The notes under the pieces were generated by a model that saw only the letters and a program-made list of their open reading frames with translations, was not told the origin of the DNA and made no database searches. From Pacificimonas aurantium (lineage in GTDB: Bacteria; Pseudomonadota; Alphaproteobacteria; Sphingomonadales; Sphingomonadaceae): a stretch of DNA of 64,000 bases. A program made the translations under genes and the position numbers. The stretch spans positions 372,001 through 436,000 of the forward strand of contig NZ_JAGSGB010000001.1 in the NCBI RefSeq assembly GCF_020092905.1, given 5' to 3'. Of this stretch, positions 49,994 through 59,238 are shown in pieces (position 1 is the stretch's first letter; every line of letters begins with the position of its first letter).

Positions 49994-50036
49994 TGACTCG
50001 CTAGCGGGGGGGGGGGGGAAGCATCATCGCGAGTCA
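49994..50036. repeat. Inverted repeat (8 bp) with a G13 loop
   Basis: TGACTCGC (49994-50001) and GCGAGTCA (50029-50036) pair perfectly. The 27-nt loop contains thirteen consecutive G (50006-50018), a length prone to slippage or sequencing error. Confidence 0.6.
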
Positions 50037-50085
50037 GACTTAAGAACCGACAATGCCGGGTTCGGTTCCCGCCAACAGATTTTTT

Positions 50086-50520
50086 CTAACCGCTACTCTC
50101 GGGACGGAATTCGAGCGCTGCGCCGTTCAGGCAATACCGCTTGCCGGTTGGCTGCGGGCCGTCATCGAACACATGTCCCAAATGCCCGCCGCACCGCGCG
50201 CAGTGTACCTCTGTACGAGGAACCACCAGTTTGAAGTCCGTACGAGTCTCCACCGCCTCGTCGAGAGGACGGTAGAAGCTGGGCCACCCCGTACCGCTCT
50301 CATACTTCGTCTCGGCGGGGAAAAGGTCCGCGCCGCAGCCCGCACACAAAAACACTCCACCGCGCTTTTCGTCGTTCAGCGGGGAGGACCCGGCAGGTTC
50401 GGTTCCTTCTTTGCGCAGCACCGCGAACTGCTCGGGAGTCAGCTCTTCCCGCCACTGCGCCTCGGATTTGCTGACTTCGAAGTCCGTGCTTCGACTGCGA
50501 AAGCTCTTCAGGATAGACAT
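50086..50520 (-). CDS. msrB: Peptide methionine (R)-S-oxide reductase, 144 aa
   Basis: MsrB zinc cysteines CAGC (about 58-61) and CARC (about 104-107), the GTGWPSFYRPL motif (about 76-86) and the catalytic RYCLNGAAL (Cys in RYC, near 131). It reduces methionine-R-sulfoxide in proteins. Length is normal for a cytosolic form; no signal peptide. Confidence 0.95.
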   Translation of the reverse strand: MSILKSFRSRSTDFEVSKSEAQWREELTPEQFAVLRKEGTEPAGSSPLNDEKRGGVFLCAGCGADLFPAETKYESGTGWPSFYRPLDEAVETRTDFKLVVPRTEVHCARCGGHLGHVFDDGPQPTGKRYCLNGAALEFRPESSG

Positions 50521-50645
50521 AGTCTATAAATACGAAGGGCCCGCCCTCCGTTCCCTGCTGCGACCGCTTGCGCAGTCCGGCGCCGGCCACAGCGCCTTTT
50601 CCGGCGCCGCACCATGGCGGGTCAATCAGCAGAGGGTGCCACTGC

Positions 50646-51947
50646 CTAGTCGGGGAAGACCCGGCCGAATACCGTGTCGACATGTTTCAGGTGGTAGTCG
50701 AGGTCGAACCGGCTTTCGATTTCCTCGTCCGACAGCGCGGCGGACACGTCCGGGTCGGCCTTGAGAAGCTCCATCAGGCTCAAATCGCCGTCAGCCTCCC
50801 ACACCCGCATGGCATTGCGCTGGACCAGCCGGTAGGCATCCTCGCGGCTGACGCCCGCCTGCGTCAGCGCCAAAAGAACGCGCTGCGAATGAATCAGACC
50901 GCCCATCCTGTCGAGGTTCTTCTGCATGCGATCTGGATAGACGAGCAGCTTGTCCATCACACCCGTCAGGCGAACCAGCGCGAAATCCAGCGTGACCGTG
51001 GCGTCGGGGCCGATCAGCCGTTCGACCGAGGAGTGGGAGATATCGCGCTCATGCCACAGCGCCACATTCTCCATCGCCGGAATCGAGTAGCCGCGCACCA
51101 GCCTGGCGAGGCCGGTCAGATTTTCCGTCAGCACGGGATTGCGCTTATGCGGCATCGCCGAAGAGCCCTTCTGGCCCGGCGAGAAATACTCCTCGGCTTC
51201 CAGCACTTCGGTGCGCTGAAGATGGCGCACTTCGACGGCGAGGCGCTCGACCGACGACGCGATGACGCCCAAGGTCGCGAAATACATGGCGTGCCGGTCG
51301 CGCGGAATCACCTGGGTGGATACCGGCTCCGGTTCCAGTCCCATCTTCTCCGCCACATGCGCTTCGACGCGGGGATCGATGTTCGCAAATGTCCCCACCG
51401 CTCCGGAAATGGCGCAGGTCGCCACCTCCTCCCGAGCGATCAGCATGCGGCGTCGGCACCGGTCGAACTCGGCGTAGGCCTGAGCCAGTTTCAGGCCGAA
51501 GGTGGTGGGTTCGGCGTGGATACCGTGGCTGCGCCCGATGGTAACCGTATGCTTGTGCTCGCGCGCACGCCGCTCCAGCACCTCAAGGAGCTCGTCGAGG
51601 TCGGCGATCAGAATGTCCGCCGCGCGCACGAGCTGCACATTGAGGCAGGTGTCGAGCACATCCGAGCTGGTCATGCCCTGATGGACGAAGCGCGCCTCGT
51701 CGCCGACATGCTCCTGAAGGCTGGTGAGGAAGGCGATGACGTCGTGCTTCACCTCGCGCTCGATTTCGTCGATCCGGTCCACGTCGAAGCCGCCGCGTTC
51801 CCAGACGGCTTTCGCGGCGTCCTTCGGCACGACCCCGAGGTCCGCGAGCGCATCCATCGCGTGCGCTTCGATCTCGAACCAGATCTGGAACTTGGTTTCC
51901 GGCTCCCAGATTTTCGTCATCTCGGGGCGCGAATAGCGGGGGATCAT
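50646..51947 (-). CDS. purB: Adenylosuccinate lyase, 433 aa
   Basis: The start at 51947 (MIPRYSRPEMTKIWEPETKF) has aaggag 7 nt upstream; the longer frame to 52001 adds 18 unrelated residues. Fumarase/aspartase-fold signatures are GRSHGIHAEPTTFGLKLAQ and SSAMPHKRNPVLTENL (signature loop). It acts twice in purine synthesis, releasing fumarate from SAICAR and from adenylosuccinate. Confidence 0.97.
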   Translation of the reverse strand: MIPRYSRPEMTKIWEPETKFQIWFEIEAHAMDALADLGVVPKDAAKAVWERGGFDVDRIDEIEREVKHDVIAFLTSLQEHVGDEARFVHQGMTSSDVLDTCLNVQLVRAADILIADLDELLEVLERRAREHKHTVTIGRSHGIHAEPTTFGLKLAQAYAEFDRCRRRMLIAREEVATCAISGAVGTFANIDPRVEAHVAEKMGLEPEPVSTQVIPRDRHAMYFATLGVIASSVERLAVEVRHLQRTEVLEAEEYFSPGQKGSSAMPHKRNPVLTENLTGLARLVRGYSIPAMENVALWHERDISHSSVERLIGPDATVTLDFALVRLTGVMDKLLVYPDRMQKNLDRMGGLIHSQRVLLALTQAGVSREDAYRLVQRNAMRVWEADGDLSLMELLKADPDVSAALSDEEIESRFDLDYHLKHVDTVFGRVFPD

Positions 51948-52028
51948 CGGCGGGCTCCTTTTCGAGGTCGCGCGCCTAGCAGGACGATCCCGGCCCGGCA
52001 ACGCGCGGGGGCAGCGGGCGGTCCGATC

Positions 52029-52709
52029 CTAGAGCAGCCCGTTCGCCCGGAAGCTATACTGGCCGTTTGCCCCGACGACGATATGATCGTGAAGCGCAAT
52101 ACCGAGAGGTGCGAGCGCCTGTTTGATGGTCTCCGTCATACCGATATCCGCTCGCGAAGGGCCGGGATCGCCAGACGGATGATTATGAACGATGATGAGC
52201 GCGGCGGCCCGTGTCTCGATGGCGAGGCGAACGAGTTCGCGCACATGGACGGCTGTCTGATCGACCGTCCCCTCGCTGAGCGCATGGTCGCGGATCAGCA
52301 TGTTCTTCGAATTGAGAAACAATATGCGAAACTGCTCGCGCGGCAGCTGCGCCATGGCGATGCGCAGATAATCCTCCACGGCCGCCCAGTTTGAAAGGAC
52401 CGGCCGGGCCGCGGCTTCCTCCCGCAAAAGTTGCGACGCCGCGGCGCTGACGAATCGAATGGCGGCGACCCCTCGCTCGCCGAGTCCCTTCACCCGCATC
52501 AACTCGCCATGGGAGGCCGCGAATACCGCACCATAGCTACCGAACTCGGCGATCAGCGACTTGGCCAGCGCCTTGGTGTCGCCGCGCCGATTGACGAGAG
52601 CCAGCAGATATTCGAGCAGTTCATAGTCGTGGAAGGCGTCGAACCCGGCCTCCGCCATGCGCCGGCGCAGCCGCTCGCGGTGGTTTTTCTGTAGTTCCCC
52701 CTCGCTCAT
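52029..52709 (-). CDS. radC: RadC-family (UPF0758, JAMM) protein, 226 aa
   Basis: N-terminal helix-hairpin-helix region (LLEYLLALVNRRGDTKALAKSLIAEFGSYGAVFAA ... RVKGLGERGVAAI) and C-terminal JAB/MPN domain with VHNHPSGDPGPSRADIGMTE (His-x-His...Asp of the JAMM motif, about 172-190). Its role in DNA repair is disputed. Located upstream of purB on the same strand, separated by about 80 bases. Confidence 0.9.
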   Translation of the reverse strand: MSEGELQKNHRERLRRRMAEAGFDAFHDYELLEYLLALVNRRGDTKALAKSLIAEFGSYGAVFAASHGELMRVKGLGERGVAAIRFVSAAASQLLREEAAARPVLSNWAAVEDYLRIAMAQLPREQFRILFLNSKNMLIRDHALSEGTVDQTAVHVRELVRLAIETRAAALIIVHNHPSGDPGPSRADIGMTETIKQALAPLGIALHDHIVVGANGQYSFRANGLL

Positions 52710-52888
52710 CGACGGATGGTCTAGGCGGCTCTCATCCTCTGGCCAACGAGAACTTCGTTCGGCGCCGATGGGCGCGAATTTACCTTACGGGTCTCGACAC
52801 CGTCACATGGCCGCTTTATCGCCACGCCGAACCACTGTTTCGCCCTCGTAGGACAGGGTGATCCCAGTCTCCACAGTATGAGGCGTGT

Positions 52889-53914
52889 ATGCAGACGATT
52901 CTGATTACCGGGGGAACGGGGTCCTTCGGCAAGACCATGCTGCAGGATCTCCTTGATGCGGGCACGCCGGAGATCCGGGTCCTCAGCCGCGACGAGGAAA
53001 AGCAGGACGCGCTTCGCAACCAGCTCTCCGACTCTCGCGTGCGCTTCTACATCGGCGACATCCGCGAACGCGACAGTGTGGACCGCGCCATGAAGGGCGT
53101 CGACGCCGTCTTCCACGCAGCAGCGCTGAAACAGGTGCCCTCCTGTGAATTCTTTCCGCTGGAAGCGGTGCGCACGAACATCCTCGGATCCGAAAACGTC
53201 ATTCGCTCTGCCGTCGAGCAGGACGTGAAGAGCGTCGTGTGCCTGTCGACCGACAAGGCCGTCATGCCGGTCAATGCGATGGGCATGTCGAAGGCATTGA
53301 TGGAGAAGCTTGTCCAGTCCCGCGCGCGGGAGATCGGCGATAGTGCGGCGACGACGCTTTCGAGCGTCCGCTACGGAAACGTCATGTACTCGCGCGGGTC
53401 GGTCATCCCGCTGTTCATCAAGCAGATCAAGTCGGGCCGGCCGATCACCGTCACCGAGCCGCAGATGACGAGGTTCCTGATGCCGCTCCGGGATTCGGTC
53501 GCACTGGTGAAGTTCGCGTTCGATCATGCCCGCCAGGGTGACCTGTTCATCAAGAAAGCGGGCGCCTCCACCATCGCCGACCTGGTCACCGCGCTGAAAG
53601 AACTGTTCGGGGTTCCCGATCACGAGGTGCAGGAAATCGGATGGCGCCACGCGGAGAAGCTATACGAGACCTTGGCAAGCGCTCAGGAGCTGGCGACTGC
53701 CGAAGATATGGGCGACTATTTCCGCCTGCAGCTCGACACGCGCGATCTCAACTATAATGCCTATTTCAAGGAAGGCGACGAGGCGACCGCCGAGCTTGAA
53801 GACTATCATTCCCACAACACGCAGCGGCTGGATGTCGAGGGCGTGAAGGACCTTCTCCTTTCGCTCCCCGAGGTTCAGAGCGAACTGAAAGCCTGGGAGG
53901 CGGATCGCTCGTGA
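52889..53914 (+). CDS. fnlA: UDP-GlcNAc 4,6-dehydratase/epimerase (FnlA/CapE/WbjB-like), 341 aa
   Basis: SDR fold with TGGTGSFGKTMLQDLLDAG at the start, VDAVFHAAALKQVPSCEFFPLEAVRTNILGSENV, and MGMSKALMEKL where the usual Tyr of YxxxK is Met, a hallmark of this inverting dehydratase group. SVRYGNVMYSRGSVIPLF follows. It starts UDP-N-acetyl-L-fucosamine synthesis from UDP-GlcNAc. The gene is the first of the polysaccharide locus and is coupled to fnlB. Confidence 0.92.
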   Translation: MQTILITGGTGSFGKTMLQDLLDAGTPEIRVLSRDEEKQDALRNQLSDSRVRFYIGDIRERDSVDRAMKGVDAVFHAAALKQVPSCEFFPLEAVRTNILGSENVIRSAVEQDVKSVVCLSTDKAVMPVNAMGMSKALMEKLVQSRAREIGDSAATTLSSVRYGNVMYSRGSVIPLFIKQIKSGRPITVTEPQMTRFLMPLRDSVALVKFAFDHARQGDLFIKKAGASTIADLVTALKELFGVPDHEVQEIGWRHAEKLYETLASAQELATAEDMGDYFRLQLDTRDLNYNAYFKEGDEATAELEDYHSHNTQRLDVEGVKDLLLSLPEVQSELKAWEADRS

Positions 53915-55026
53915 AGATCGCGGTCACCGGTGCAAAGGGGCTGCTGGGGTGGCACGCCAGCGCACGCATCCACGCTCAGAACTGCGCCGCCCGCTACAAG
54001 GGCGATGCGGACCCTTTCGAGCTGGTACAGGTCGATCGCGAGACCTTCGAGAATGACGCGGCGCTCTCGGCGGCGCTGAGCGGCGCCGATGCGGTCCTCC
54101 ATTTCGCCGGCGTCAACCGCGGTGCCGAAAGCGAGGTGGAAGAAGCCAATCCCGCCATCGCGCGGAAGCTGGTCGCCGCTTGCAAGAGCGCCGGCGCGGC
54201 GCCGCATATCGTTTACGCCAACAGCACCCACGCCGCGCGCGATACCTTCTACGGTCGCTCGAAACGCATTGCCGGGGACATCCTCGGCGAATTCGCGGAC
54301 CGGTACACCGATCTGGTCTTGCCGCACATTTTTGGCGAATGCGCAAAGCCCTATTACAACAATGTCACCGCCACGCTGATCGACCAGCTGTGGAAAGGCG
54401 AGACACCGGACCTCAACCCCGAGGGCCGGGTCCAGCTTCTTCATGCGGGCGAAGCGGCGCAGATCGCGATCGACGCGGCGGTGAATGGCGTCACCGGGCG
54501 GACCGCGCCGGAGGGCCGTGATATCGGGGTGACCGACCTGTACGACCGTCTCGGCTCCTTCCACGAGCTATACAGGGCGAATATCTTCCCCGCGCTGGCC
54601 GACCCGTTCGACGTCGCGCTGTTCAACAGCTACCGGGTCGGGGGCTATCCCGAGCATTACCCGCTGATGCTCAAGAAGAATGCGGATCATCGCGGTGTTC
54701 TGTTCGAAACCGCGAAGGGCGGGACCGCCCCGCAAAGCTTCATCTCCACCACGAAACCGGGGAAGACGCGCGGCGACCATTTCCACTACGATCTCGTGGA
54801 ACGGTTCCTGGTCGTGCAGGGGCAGGCTGTCATCCGTATCCGCCGGGTCCTCACCGACGAGGTACATGAATTCGCGGTCGCCGGAGACGAGCCGGCGGCG
54901 ATCGATATGCCGCCGCTTCACACGCATCATATCGAAAATGTCAGCGATGAAGACGTCGTGACGTTCTTTTGGTCGCATCACCTGTTCGATCCGGCCAACC
55001 CAGACACTTACGCCGACCCCGTATGA
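53911..55026 (+). CDS. fnlB: UDP-2-acetamido-2,6-dideoxy-hexulose reductase/epimerase (FnlB/CapF/WbjC-like), 371 aa
   Basis: GTG start at 53911 overlaps the fnlA stop by 4 bases. The N-terminal SDR domain begins MKIAVTGAKGLLGWHASARIH, with FAGVNRGAE and a SKRIAGDI motif. The C-terminal domain (about 260-371) is a cupin with RGDHFHYDLVERFLVVQGQAVIRIRR and PLHTHHIENVSDEDVVTFFWSH (metal His). This fused SDR-cupin layout is characteristic of CapF. Confidence 0.92.
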   Translation: MKIAVTGAKGLLGWHASARIHAQNCAARYKGDADPFELVQVDRETFENDAALSAALSGADAVLHFAGVNRGAESEVEEANPAIARKLVAACKSAGAAPHIVYANSTHAARDTFYGRSKRIAGDILGEFADRYTDLVLPHIFGECAKPYYNNVTATLIDQLWKGETPDLNPEGRVQLLHAGEAAQIAIDAAVNGVTGRTAPEGRDIGVTDLYDRLGSFHELYRANIFPALADPFDVALFNSYRVGGYPEHYPLMLKKNADHRGVLFETAKGGTAPQSFISTTKPGKTRGDHFHYDLVERFLVVQGQAVIRIRRVLTDEVHEFAVAGDEPAAIDMPPLHTHHIENVSDEDVVTFFWSHHLFDPANPDTYADPV

Positions 55027-55036
55027 GGCTGCAGAG

Positions 55037-56191
55037 ATGAGCAAGCTGAAGGTGACAACGGTTCTCGGCACGCGGCCGGAAATCATCCGATTGTCGCGCG
55101 TGCTGGCGCGGCTAGACGAATTCACCGACCACCGGATCGTCCATACCGGCCAGAACTGGGATTATGAGCTGAACGAGGTGTTCTTCTCCGATCTCGACGT
55201 AAGGAAGCCGGATCACTTCCTAGGGGTCGATACGTCGAGCCTGGGGGCGGTTCTCGGCGGCATCCTTATCGAAACGGAAAAGGTGCTGAAAGCAGAGCGG
55301 CCGGATGCCCTTCTGGTTCTCGGCGACACAAACAGCGCGATCGCCGCAATTATGGCGCGCCGCCTGAAGATTCCGATATATCATATGGAAGCCGGCAACC
55401 GGTCGTTCGACCGCAATGTGCCCGAGGAGACGAACCGCCGCCTCGTCGACCACATCGCCGACTTCAACCTGACCTATACCGAGCATGCGCGGCGACATCT
55501 TCTGTCCGAGGGCATGCAGCACCGCCGCGTGTACGTCACCGGATCGCCCATGCGCGAGGTTCTCGACCATTATCGCAGTCGCATCGAGGCTTCCGACATC
55601 CTGTCGCGCCTGGAATTGAAGCCTCAGGGTTATTTCATCGTGTCGATGCACCGAGAGGAGAATGTCGATAGCAAGGAGCGGCTACGGTCTCTCGTTGGCA
55701 CGCTGAACTCGCTTGCCGAGCGCTACGACATGCCGGTGATCGTCTCCACACATCCCCGCACGCGAAACCGTCTCGAACAGCTGGATGACGTGCAGCTCGA
55801 CCCGCGCGTGCGCGACCTGAAGCCGTTCGGCTTCCATGACTATAACCATCTACAGATGCAGGCCTATTGCGCCATTTCGGACAGCGGCACGATCGCGGAG
55901 GAAAGCTCAATGCTGGACTTTCCGGCCATCACGCCGCGCGATTCCATCGAACGCCCCGAAGCACTGGACACGGGCAGCATCGTAAGCACCGGCCTCGACC
56001 AGGACACGATGCTGCAGGCGATCGAGGCCGTGGTGGCCATGCATCAGGAGCGCCAAGAAAGCGGCGCTCCCATTCCCGTGCCGGACGACTATTGCATCAC
56101 CAATACTTCGGAACGGGTCGTGAAACTCATCCTGGGGACGGCGAAGCTGTCCAACCAGTGGGACGGCATCCGCATGCACGATTATGTCTGA
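55037..56191 (+). CDS. fnlC: UDP-N-acetyl sugar 2-epimerase (FnlC/CapG/WbjD-like), 384 aa
   Basis: Epimerase fold with VTTVLGTRPEIIRLSRVLARL, HTGQNWDYELNEVFF, HMEAGNRSFDRNVPEETNRRLVDHIADFN and ISDSGTIAEESSML (GT-B sugar-nucleotide contacts). It completes UDP-L-FucNAc by C2 epimerisation. It lies 10 bases from fnlB with its own gagatg-type site. Confidence 0.93.
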   Translation: MSKLKVTTVLGTRPEIIRLSRVLARLDEFTDHRIVHTGQNWDYELNEVFFSDLDVRKPDHFLGVDTSSLGAVLGGILIETEKVLKAERPDALLVLGDTNSAIAAIMARRLKIPIYHMEAGNRSFDRNVPEETNRRLVDHIADFNLTYTEHARRHLLSEGMQHRRVYVTGSPMREVLDHYRSRIEASDILSRLELKPQGYFIVSMHREENVDSKERLRSLVGTLNSLAERYDMPVIVSTHPRTRNRLEQLDDVQLDPRVRDLKPFGFHDYNHLQMQAYCAISDSGTIAEESSMLDFPAITPRDSIERPEALDTGSIVSTGLDQDTMLQAIEAVVAMHQERQESGAPIPVPDDYCITNTSERVVKLILGTAKLSNQWDGIRMHDYV

Positions 56192-56193
56192 CG

Positions 56194-56787
56194 ATGAGGC
56201 GCCGCGACCGCATATTTAAGCGCGGCCTCGATATCGCCGGCTCAGCAGCGGGACTGGCTGTCCTTTGGCCGGTGATCGCCGTTTCGATCGTGCTGGCGCG
56301 GCGCGATACGAAGGCCTCCGGGCTGTTCGCACAGACCCGGATCGGCCAGCATGGCCGGCCCTTCACAGTGTACAAGCTGCGTACCATGCGAGCAGTCTCC
56401 GGAACCAGCATCACAACGGCGAACGATGCGCGCATCACCCCCTTGGGCGCGAAATTCCGCCGCTGGAAACTGGATGAGCTCCCGCAGCTATGGAACGTCC
56501 TCAAGGGAGACATGTCCTTCGTGGGTCCCAGGCCCGATGTTCCCGGTTATGCCGACCGGCTGGAAGGCCGGGATCGCAAGGTACTCGAGCTGAAACCCGG
56601 CATCACCGGCCCTGCAACCCTCAAATACCGTGAGGAACAGGATATGCTGGCCGCAGCGGACGATCCCGTTGCCTTCAACGACAACGTGATTTGGCCGGAC
56701 AAGGTCCGCATCAATCTGGCATATCTAGAAAATTACCGCCTCTCCGACGACATCAAGATGATCTGGCGCACGGTACGCGGCGAATGA
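56194..56787 (+). CDS. Undecaprenyl-phosphate phosphoglycosyl transferase (small PGT type), 197 aa
   Basis: The ATG at 56194 begins MRRRDRIFKRGLDIAGSAAGLAVLWPVIAVSIVLARRD, an N-terminal re-entrant/membrane helix typical of monotopic PGTs (PglC/WcaJ catalytic domain). Active-site marks are YKLRTMRAVSG, RRWKLDELPQLWNVLKGDMSFVGPRPD (Asp-Glu dyad) and KPGITGPATLKYREE. It loads the first sugar phosphate onto undecaprenyl phosphate, starting the repeat unit. Its stop overlaps the next gene. Confidence 0.92.
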   Translation: MRRRDRIFKRGLDIAGSAAGLAVLWPVIAVSIVLARRDTKASGLFAQTRIGQHGRPFTVYKLRTMRAVSGTSITTANDARITPLGAKFRRWKLDELPQLWNVLKGDMSFVGPRPDVPGYADRLEGRDRKVLELKPGITGPATLKYREEQDMLAAADDPVAFNDNVIWPDKVRINLAYLENYRLSDDIKMIWRTVRGE

Positions 56788-58079
56788 AGATCCTGATTAT
56801 TTACCGGCATTTCTGGCCGGACTCGCCGCCCTATGCCTCCATGCTCCGGTCCATTTCCGCGCGGCTGGCCGCGGAGGGGCACGATGTGACGATCTGGGCC
56901 GAAATGCCCTGCTACAAGCTGAGCGACGGCAGCCTGTCGCCTTCGCGGCGCGAGGTTATCGACGGCGTAAACGTCGAACGGTTTCGCCGCCTCCCCTTCT
57001 GGAGCCGTTCCGGACTTGTGCGAACCCTGGCGAAGCTTGCGTTCGTGCCCCGAATCCTGGTGAAGACCCTGACCGCACGCGCCGCGGGCTACGATTTCGA
57101 CCTGGTATGGACCGCGACGATCCCGCCGGTACTCCAGGGATGGTGCGGACGCATCGTGGCCCGGCTTTTCGGCTCACAGTTTCTCTATCACTGCCAGGAT
57201 CTCTACCCCGAACTTGCCGAGCATATGGGAATGATCACGCAAGAAGGTGCGCTCAGCAGGATGGCAAGGGCGATCGAGCGCCGAAACCGCGAGCGCGCCG
57301 ACCTGCTCGTCACCCTGTCCGAGGACATGCGCACAACCGTCACCGCGCTAGCGGAGCCGAGACGTACGGTCATCATCAACAATTTCCTGCTCGAGGACTT
57401 CGGAGCCTCGAAGGAAAGCGAGCCCGCGGCCCACGAAACCGCGGAGACGAATAGACCCGATCTGTCGTTCCCGGTGGCGGTCGCCGGGGAGTCGAGCGAC
57501 GAAGAGGCCCTCGATATCATCTTCGCCGGCAATATGGGGCAGTTCCAGGGACTGACCGAGTTCCTTCAGGGGTTTATCGCCACTGCGACCGAGACGCCTG
57601 TCCGACTGACCTTCATGGGTGACGGAAAGGCGGCAGCCGATCTGAGGCAGTTGGCAAAAGACGATCCGCGCGTCCGGTTCATACCTCAGCTACCCTTCGA
57701 AGAGGCCAAGGAGATCATTGCCCAATACGATTTCGGCCTGATCTCGCTCGAACCCGGAATCCACCGTTATGCCTTCCCTTCAAAGACTCTGACCTATCTG
57801 GGTCTCGGCCTCCCGATCATCGCGTTGGTAGAAGAGGACAGCGACCTCGGACGGCTCGTTCGCGATGCGCGCGTAGGCATGGTGATCGGCAAGCGCGACG
57901 AGCCGAGCATTGCAGCAGCTATCGAGACATTGGCACAGCGGAGCGCCGTTCATTCGGAAGAACGGGGCCGCGTTCTCTCGCTATACTCCGAAGCTTATTC
58001 GCGCGAAGCCCGGCTGGATCAGTGGGTGGCCGCCATCGAACAGCTAGGATCAGCGCCTCTGCGAAGCCGCGCCAAGTAG
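56784..58079 (+). CDS. GT4 glycosyltransferase (WbuB-like), 431 aa
   Basis: The ATG at 56784 overlaps the PGT stop. GT-B layout: MKILIIYRHFWPDSPPYASMLRSISARLAAEGHDVTIW at the N-terminus, a CQDLYPELAEHMGMI middle, and C-terminal IIFAGNMGQFQGLTEFLQGF plus FGLISLEPGIHRYAFPSKTLTYLGLGLPIIALVE donor-binding region. In FucNAc loci this enzyme (WbuB family) adds FucNAc to the first sugar; inferred here from context. Its end overlaps the convergent flippase gene by 30 bases. Confidence 0.85.
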   Translation: MKILIIYRHFWPDSPPYASMLRSISARLAAEGHDVTIWAEMPCYKLSDGSLSPSRREVIDGVNVERFRRLPFWSRSGLVRTLAKLAFVPRILVKTLTARAAGYDFDLVWTATIPPVLQGWCGRIVARLFGSQFLYHCQDLYPELAEHMGMITQEGALSRMARAIERRNRERADLLVTLSEDMRTTVTALAEPRRTVIINNFLLEDFGASKESEPAAHETAETNRPDLSFPVAVAGESSDEEALDIIFAGNMGQFQGLTEFLQGFIATATETPVRLTFMGDGKAAADLRQLAKDDPRVRFIPQLPFEEAKEIIAQYDFGLISLEPGIHRYAFPSKTLTYLGLGLPIIALVEEDSDLGRLVRDARVGMVIGKRDEPSIAAAIETLAQRSAVHSEERGRVLSLYSEAYSREARLDQWVAAIEQLGSAPLRSRAK

Positions 58080-59228
58080 CCGGAGCAATAAAAGAAACAG
58101 GACGCCGTTCGTAGCGCCGGTCGCCAGCGCCGAGCCGGCGACGATGAGCGTCGGCCTGCCCCACCAAATCGCCACGGCGGACATACCGGCGAACAGAAGG
58201 GCCGACGCTATGTTCATGGCAAGAACAGTCCGCTCGCGATGGAGAACGTTGAGTACCGTGCTTGCCGGGCCTGCCAAGGCCGACATGAAGTGGCCCGCCG
58301 CCAGCAGAAGGAACCAGGACGAATATTCGCGCAGCACACTGCCGAACGGCGTCGCGGCGATCCCTGCCAACGCTGCGAGTACCGCCACGTAGAAGGTAGC
58401 GCAGGGCAAGCTGAACCGCTGAAGATACTGCCGCGCGGTCACGGTCTCCATCCCGTCCTTGATGAGATCGAAGAACGCCCGGTTGTTCACGACGAACAAC
58501 AGGAAAGTCCCAGCGAAGGCCAGCCGCTCAACCGCGCGGTAAGCGCCCACCTCACGTTCGGTGAGAACAAGCGCCAGCAAGATCACGGCGATCTGCGTGT
58601 AGATGAGGATCGTGAATTCCGAGCCGAAATAGAAGAGATTGGCCCGGGCGGCTGATGGCCTGCGGAACGTCAGGTGGCTATGACGCGCAAGAAAGACGAG
58701 GGTCGCGGTCACGTGCGCAAACGCGAATGCCAGAAAGACCAGATCAACGTCGAGGCCCAGCACCAGCGCCAGGTAGAAGTTGGCCAACAGGACAAAGGTC
58801 GCGTCGTAGAAAATCTGAACGTTGGGACTGAGCGACACGCGCAGCATGTTCCCCAGCGTGAGGGAAAAGCCGAGCGTTGTCGTTGCCACTGCCATGAGCG
58901 GGCCGACCTCAGGCCAGAAAAACGACAGACCGACTGCGACCGGTAGGCAAAGCAGGTACCGGGCGCCGATGGAGACGGCATAGTCTCCACGCAGCCTACG
59001 GACGTCTGCCTCGGCCTCTCGAGCGTCTCGCGCCAGTTCCACATCGCTGCCGAGCTTCGTCAGCGCCATGGCGAACATGGCGCCGGCATGAAGAAGTGCG
59101 ATCCGCCCGATCACGGCTGCCTCGGACGCCGCCCCGAAGCGCAGCATGGTCAGGAAAAGGGCGCCGACCAATATAACCTTGGCGAGCGCGAAAGGGCTGA
59201 GAACAAGCGCCGCGAGACGCCGGACCAT
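58050..59228 (-). CDS. Polysaccharide repeat-unit flippase (Wzx-like), 392 aa
   Basis: The start at 59228 gives MVRRLAALVLSPFALAKVILVGALFLTMLRFG; the longer frame is the shadow of the polymerase gene, which ends 10 bases upstream. About eleven or twelve hydrophobic segments and no conserved enzyme motif, as in MOP-superfamily flippases. Last gene of the minus-strand pair. Naming is by topology and context. Confidence 0.7.
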   Translation of the reverse strand: MVRRLAALVLSPFALAKVILVGALFLTMLRFGAASEAAVIGRIALLHAGAMFAMALTKLGSDVELARDAREAEADVRRLRGDYAVSIGARYLLCLPVAVGLSFFWPEVGPLMAVATTTLGFSLTLGNMLRVSLSPNVQIFYDATFVLLANFYLALVLGLDVDLVFLAFAFAHVTATLVFLARHSHLTFRRPSAARANLFYFGSEFTILIYTQIAVILLALVLTEREVGAYRAVERLAFAGTFLLFVVNNRAFFDLIKDGMETVTARQYLQRFSLPCATFYVAVLAALAGIAATPFGSVLREYSSWFLLLAAGHFMSALAGPASTVLNVLHRERTVLAMNIASALLFAGMSAVAIWWGRPTLIVAGSALATGATNGVLFLLLLRLLGAASQRR

Positions 59229-59238
59229 CGCGGTCACA

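Larger units (their letters stand above)
49798..50085. other. Intergenic region with two G-run hairpins and a possible terminator
   Basis: No convincing gene. It holds an AT-rich stretch (49885-49930, TATACC-like), then a 15-bp stem with one mismatch (49934-49948/49966-49980), an 8-bp stem (49994-50001/50029-50036) and a third stem (GCCGGG..CCCGCC, about 50055-50073) followed by six Ts at 50080-50085. Loops of the first two contain runs of 9 G (49953-49961) and 13 G (50006-50018). The plus-strand order of stems and T-run suggests a small RNA transcribed rightward and ending against msrB, but this is inference. Confidence 0.5.

Noticed and set aside
50029-50075. tRNA-like string (CTTAAGA loop and a GGTTCG T-arm-like element)
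   Set aside because: The anticodon stem has mismatches, no acceptor stem or D-arm can be drawn, and it overlaps the G-run hairpins.
50568-52394. 608-aa plus-strand open frame
   Set aside because: Antisense to purB and radC, both with strong signatures.
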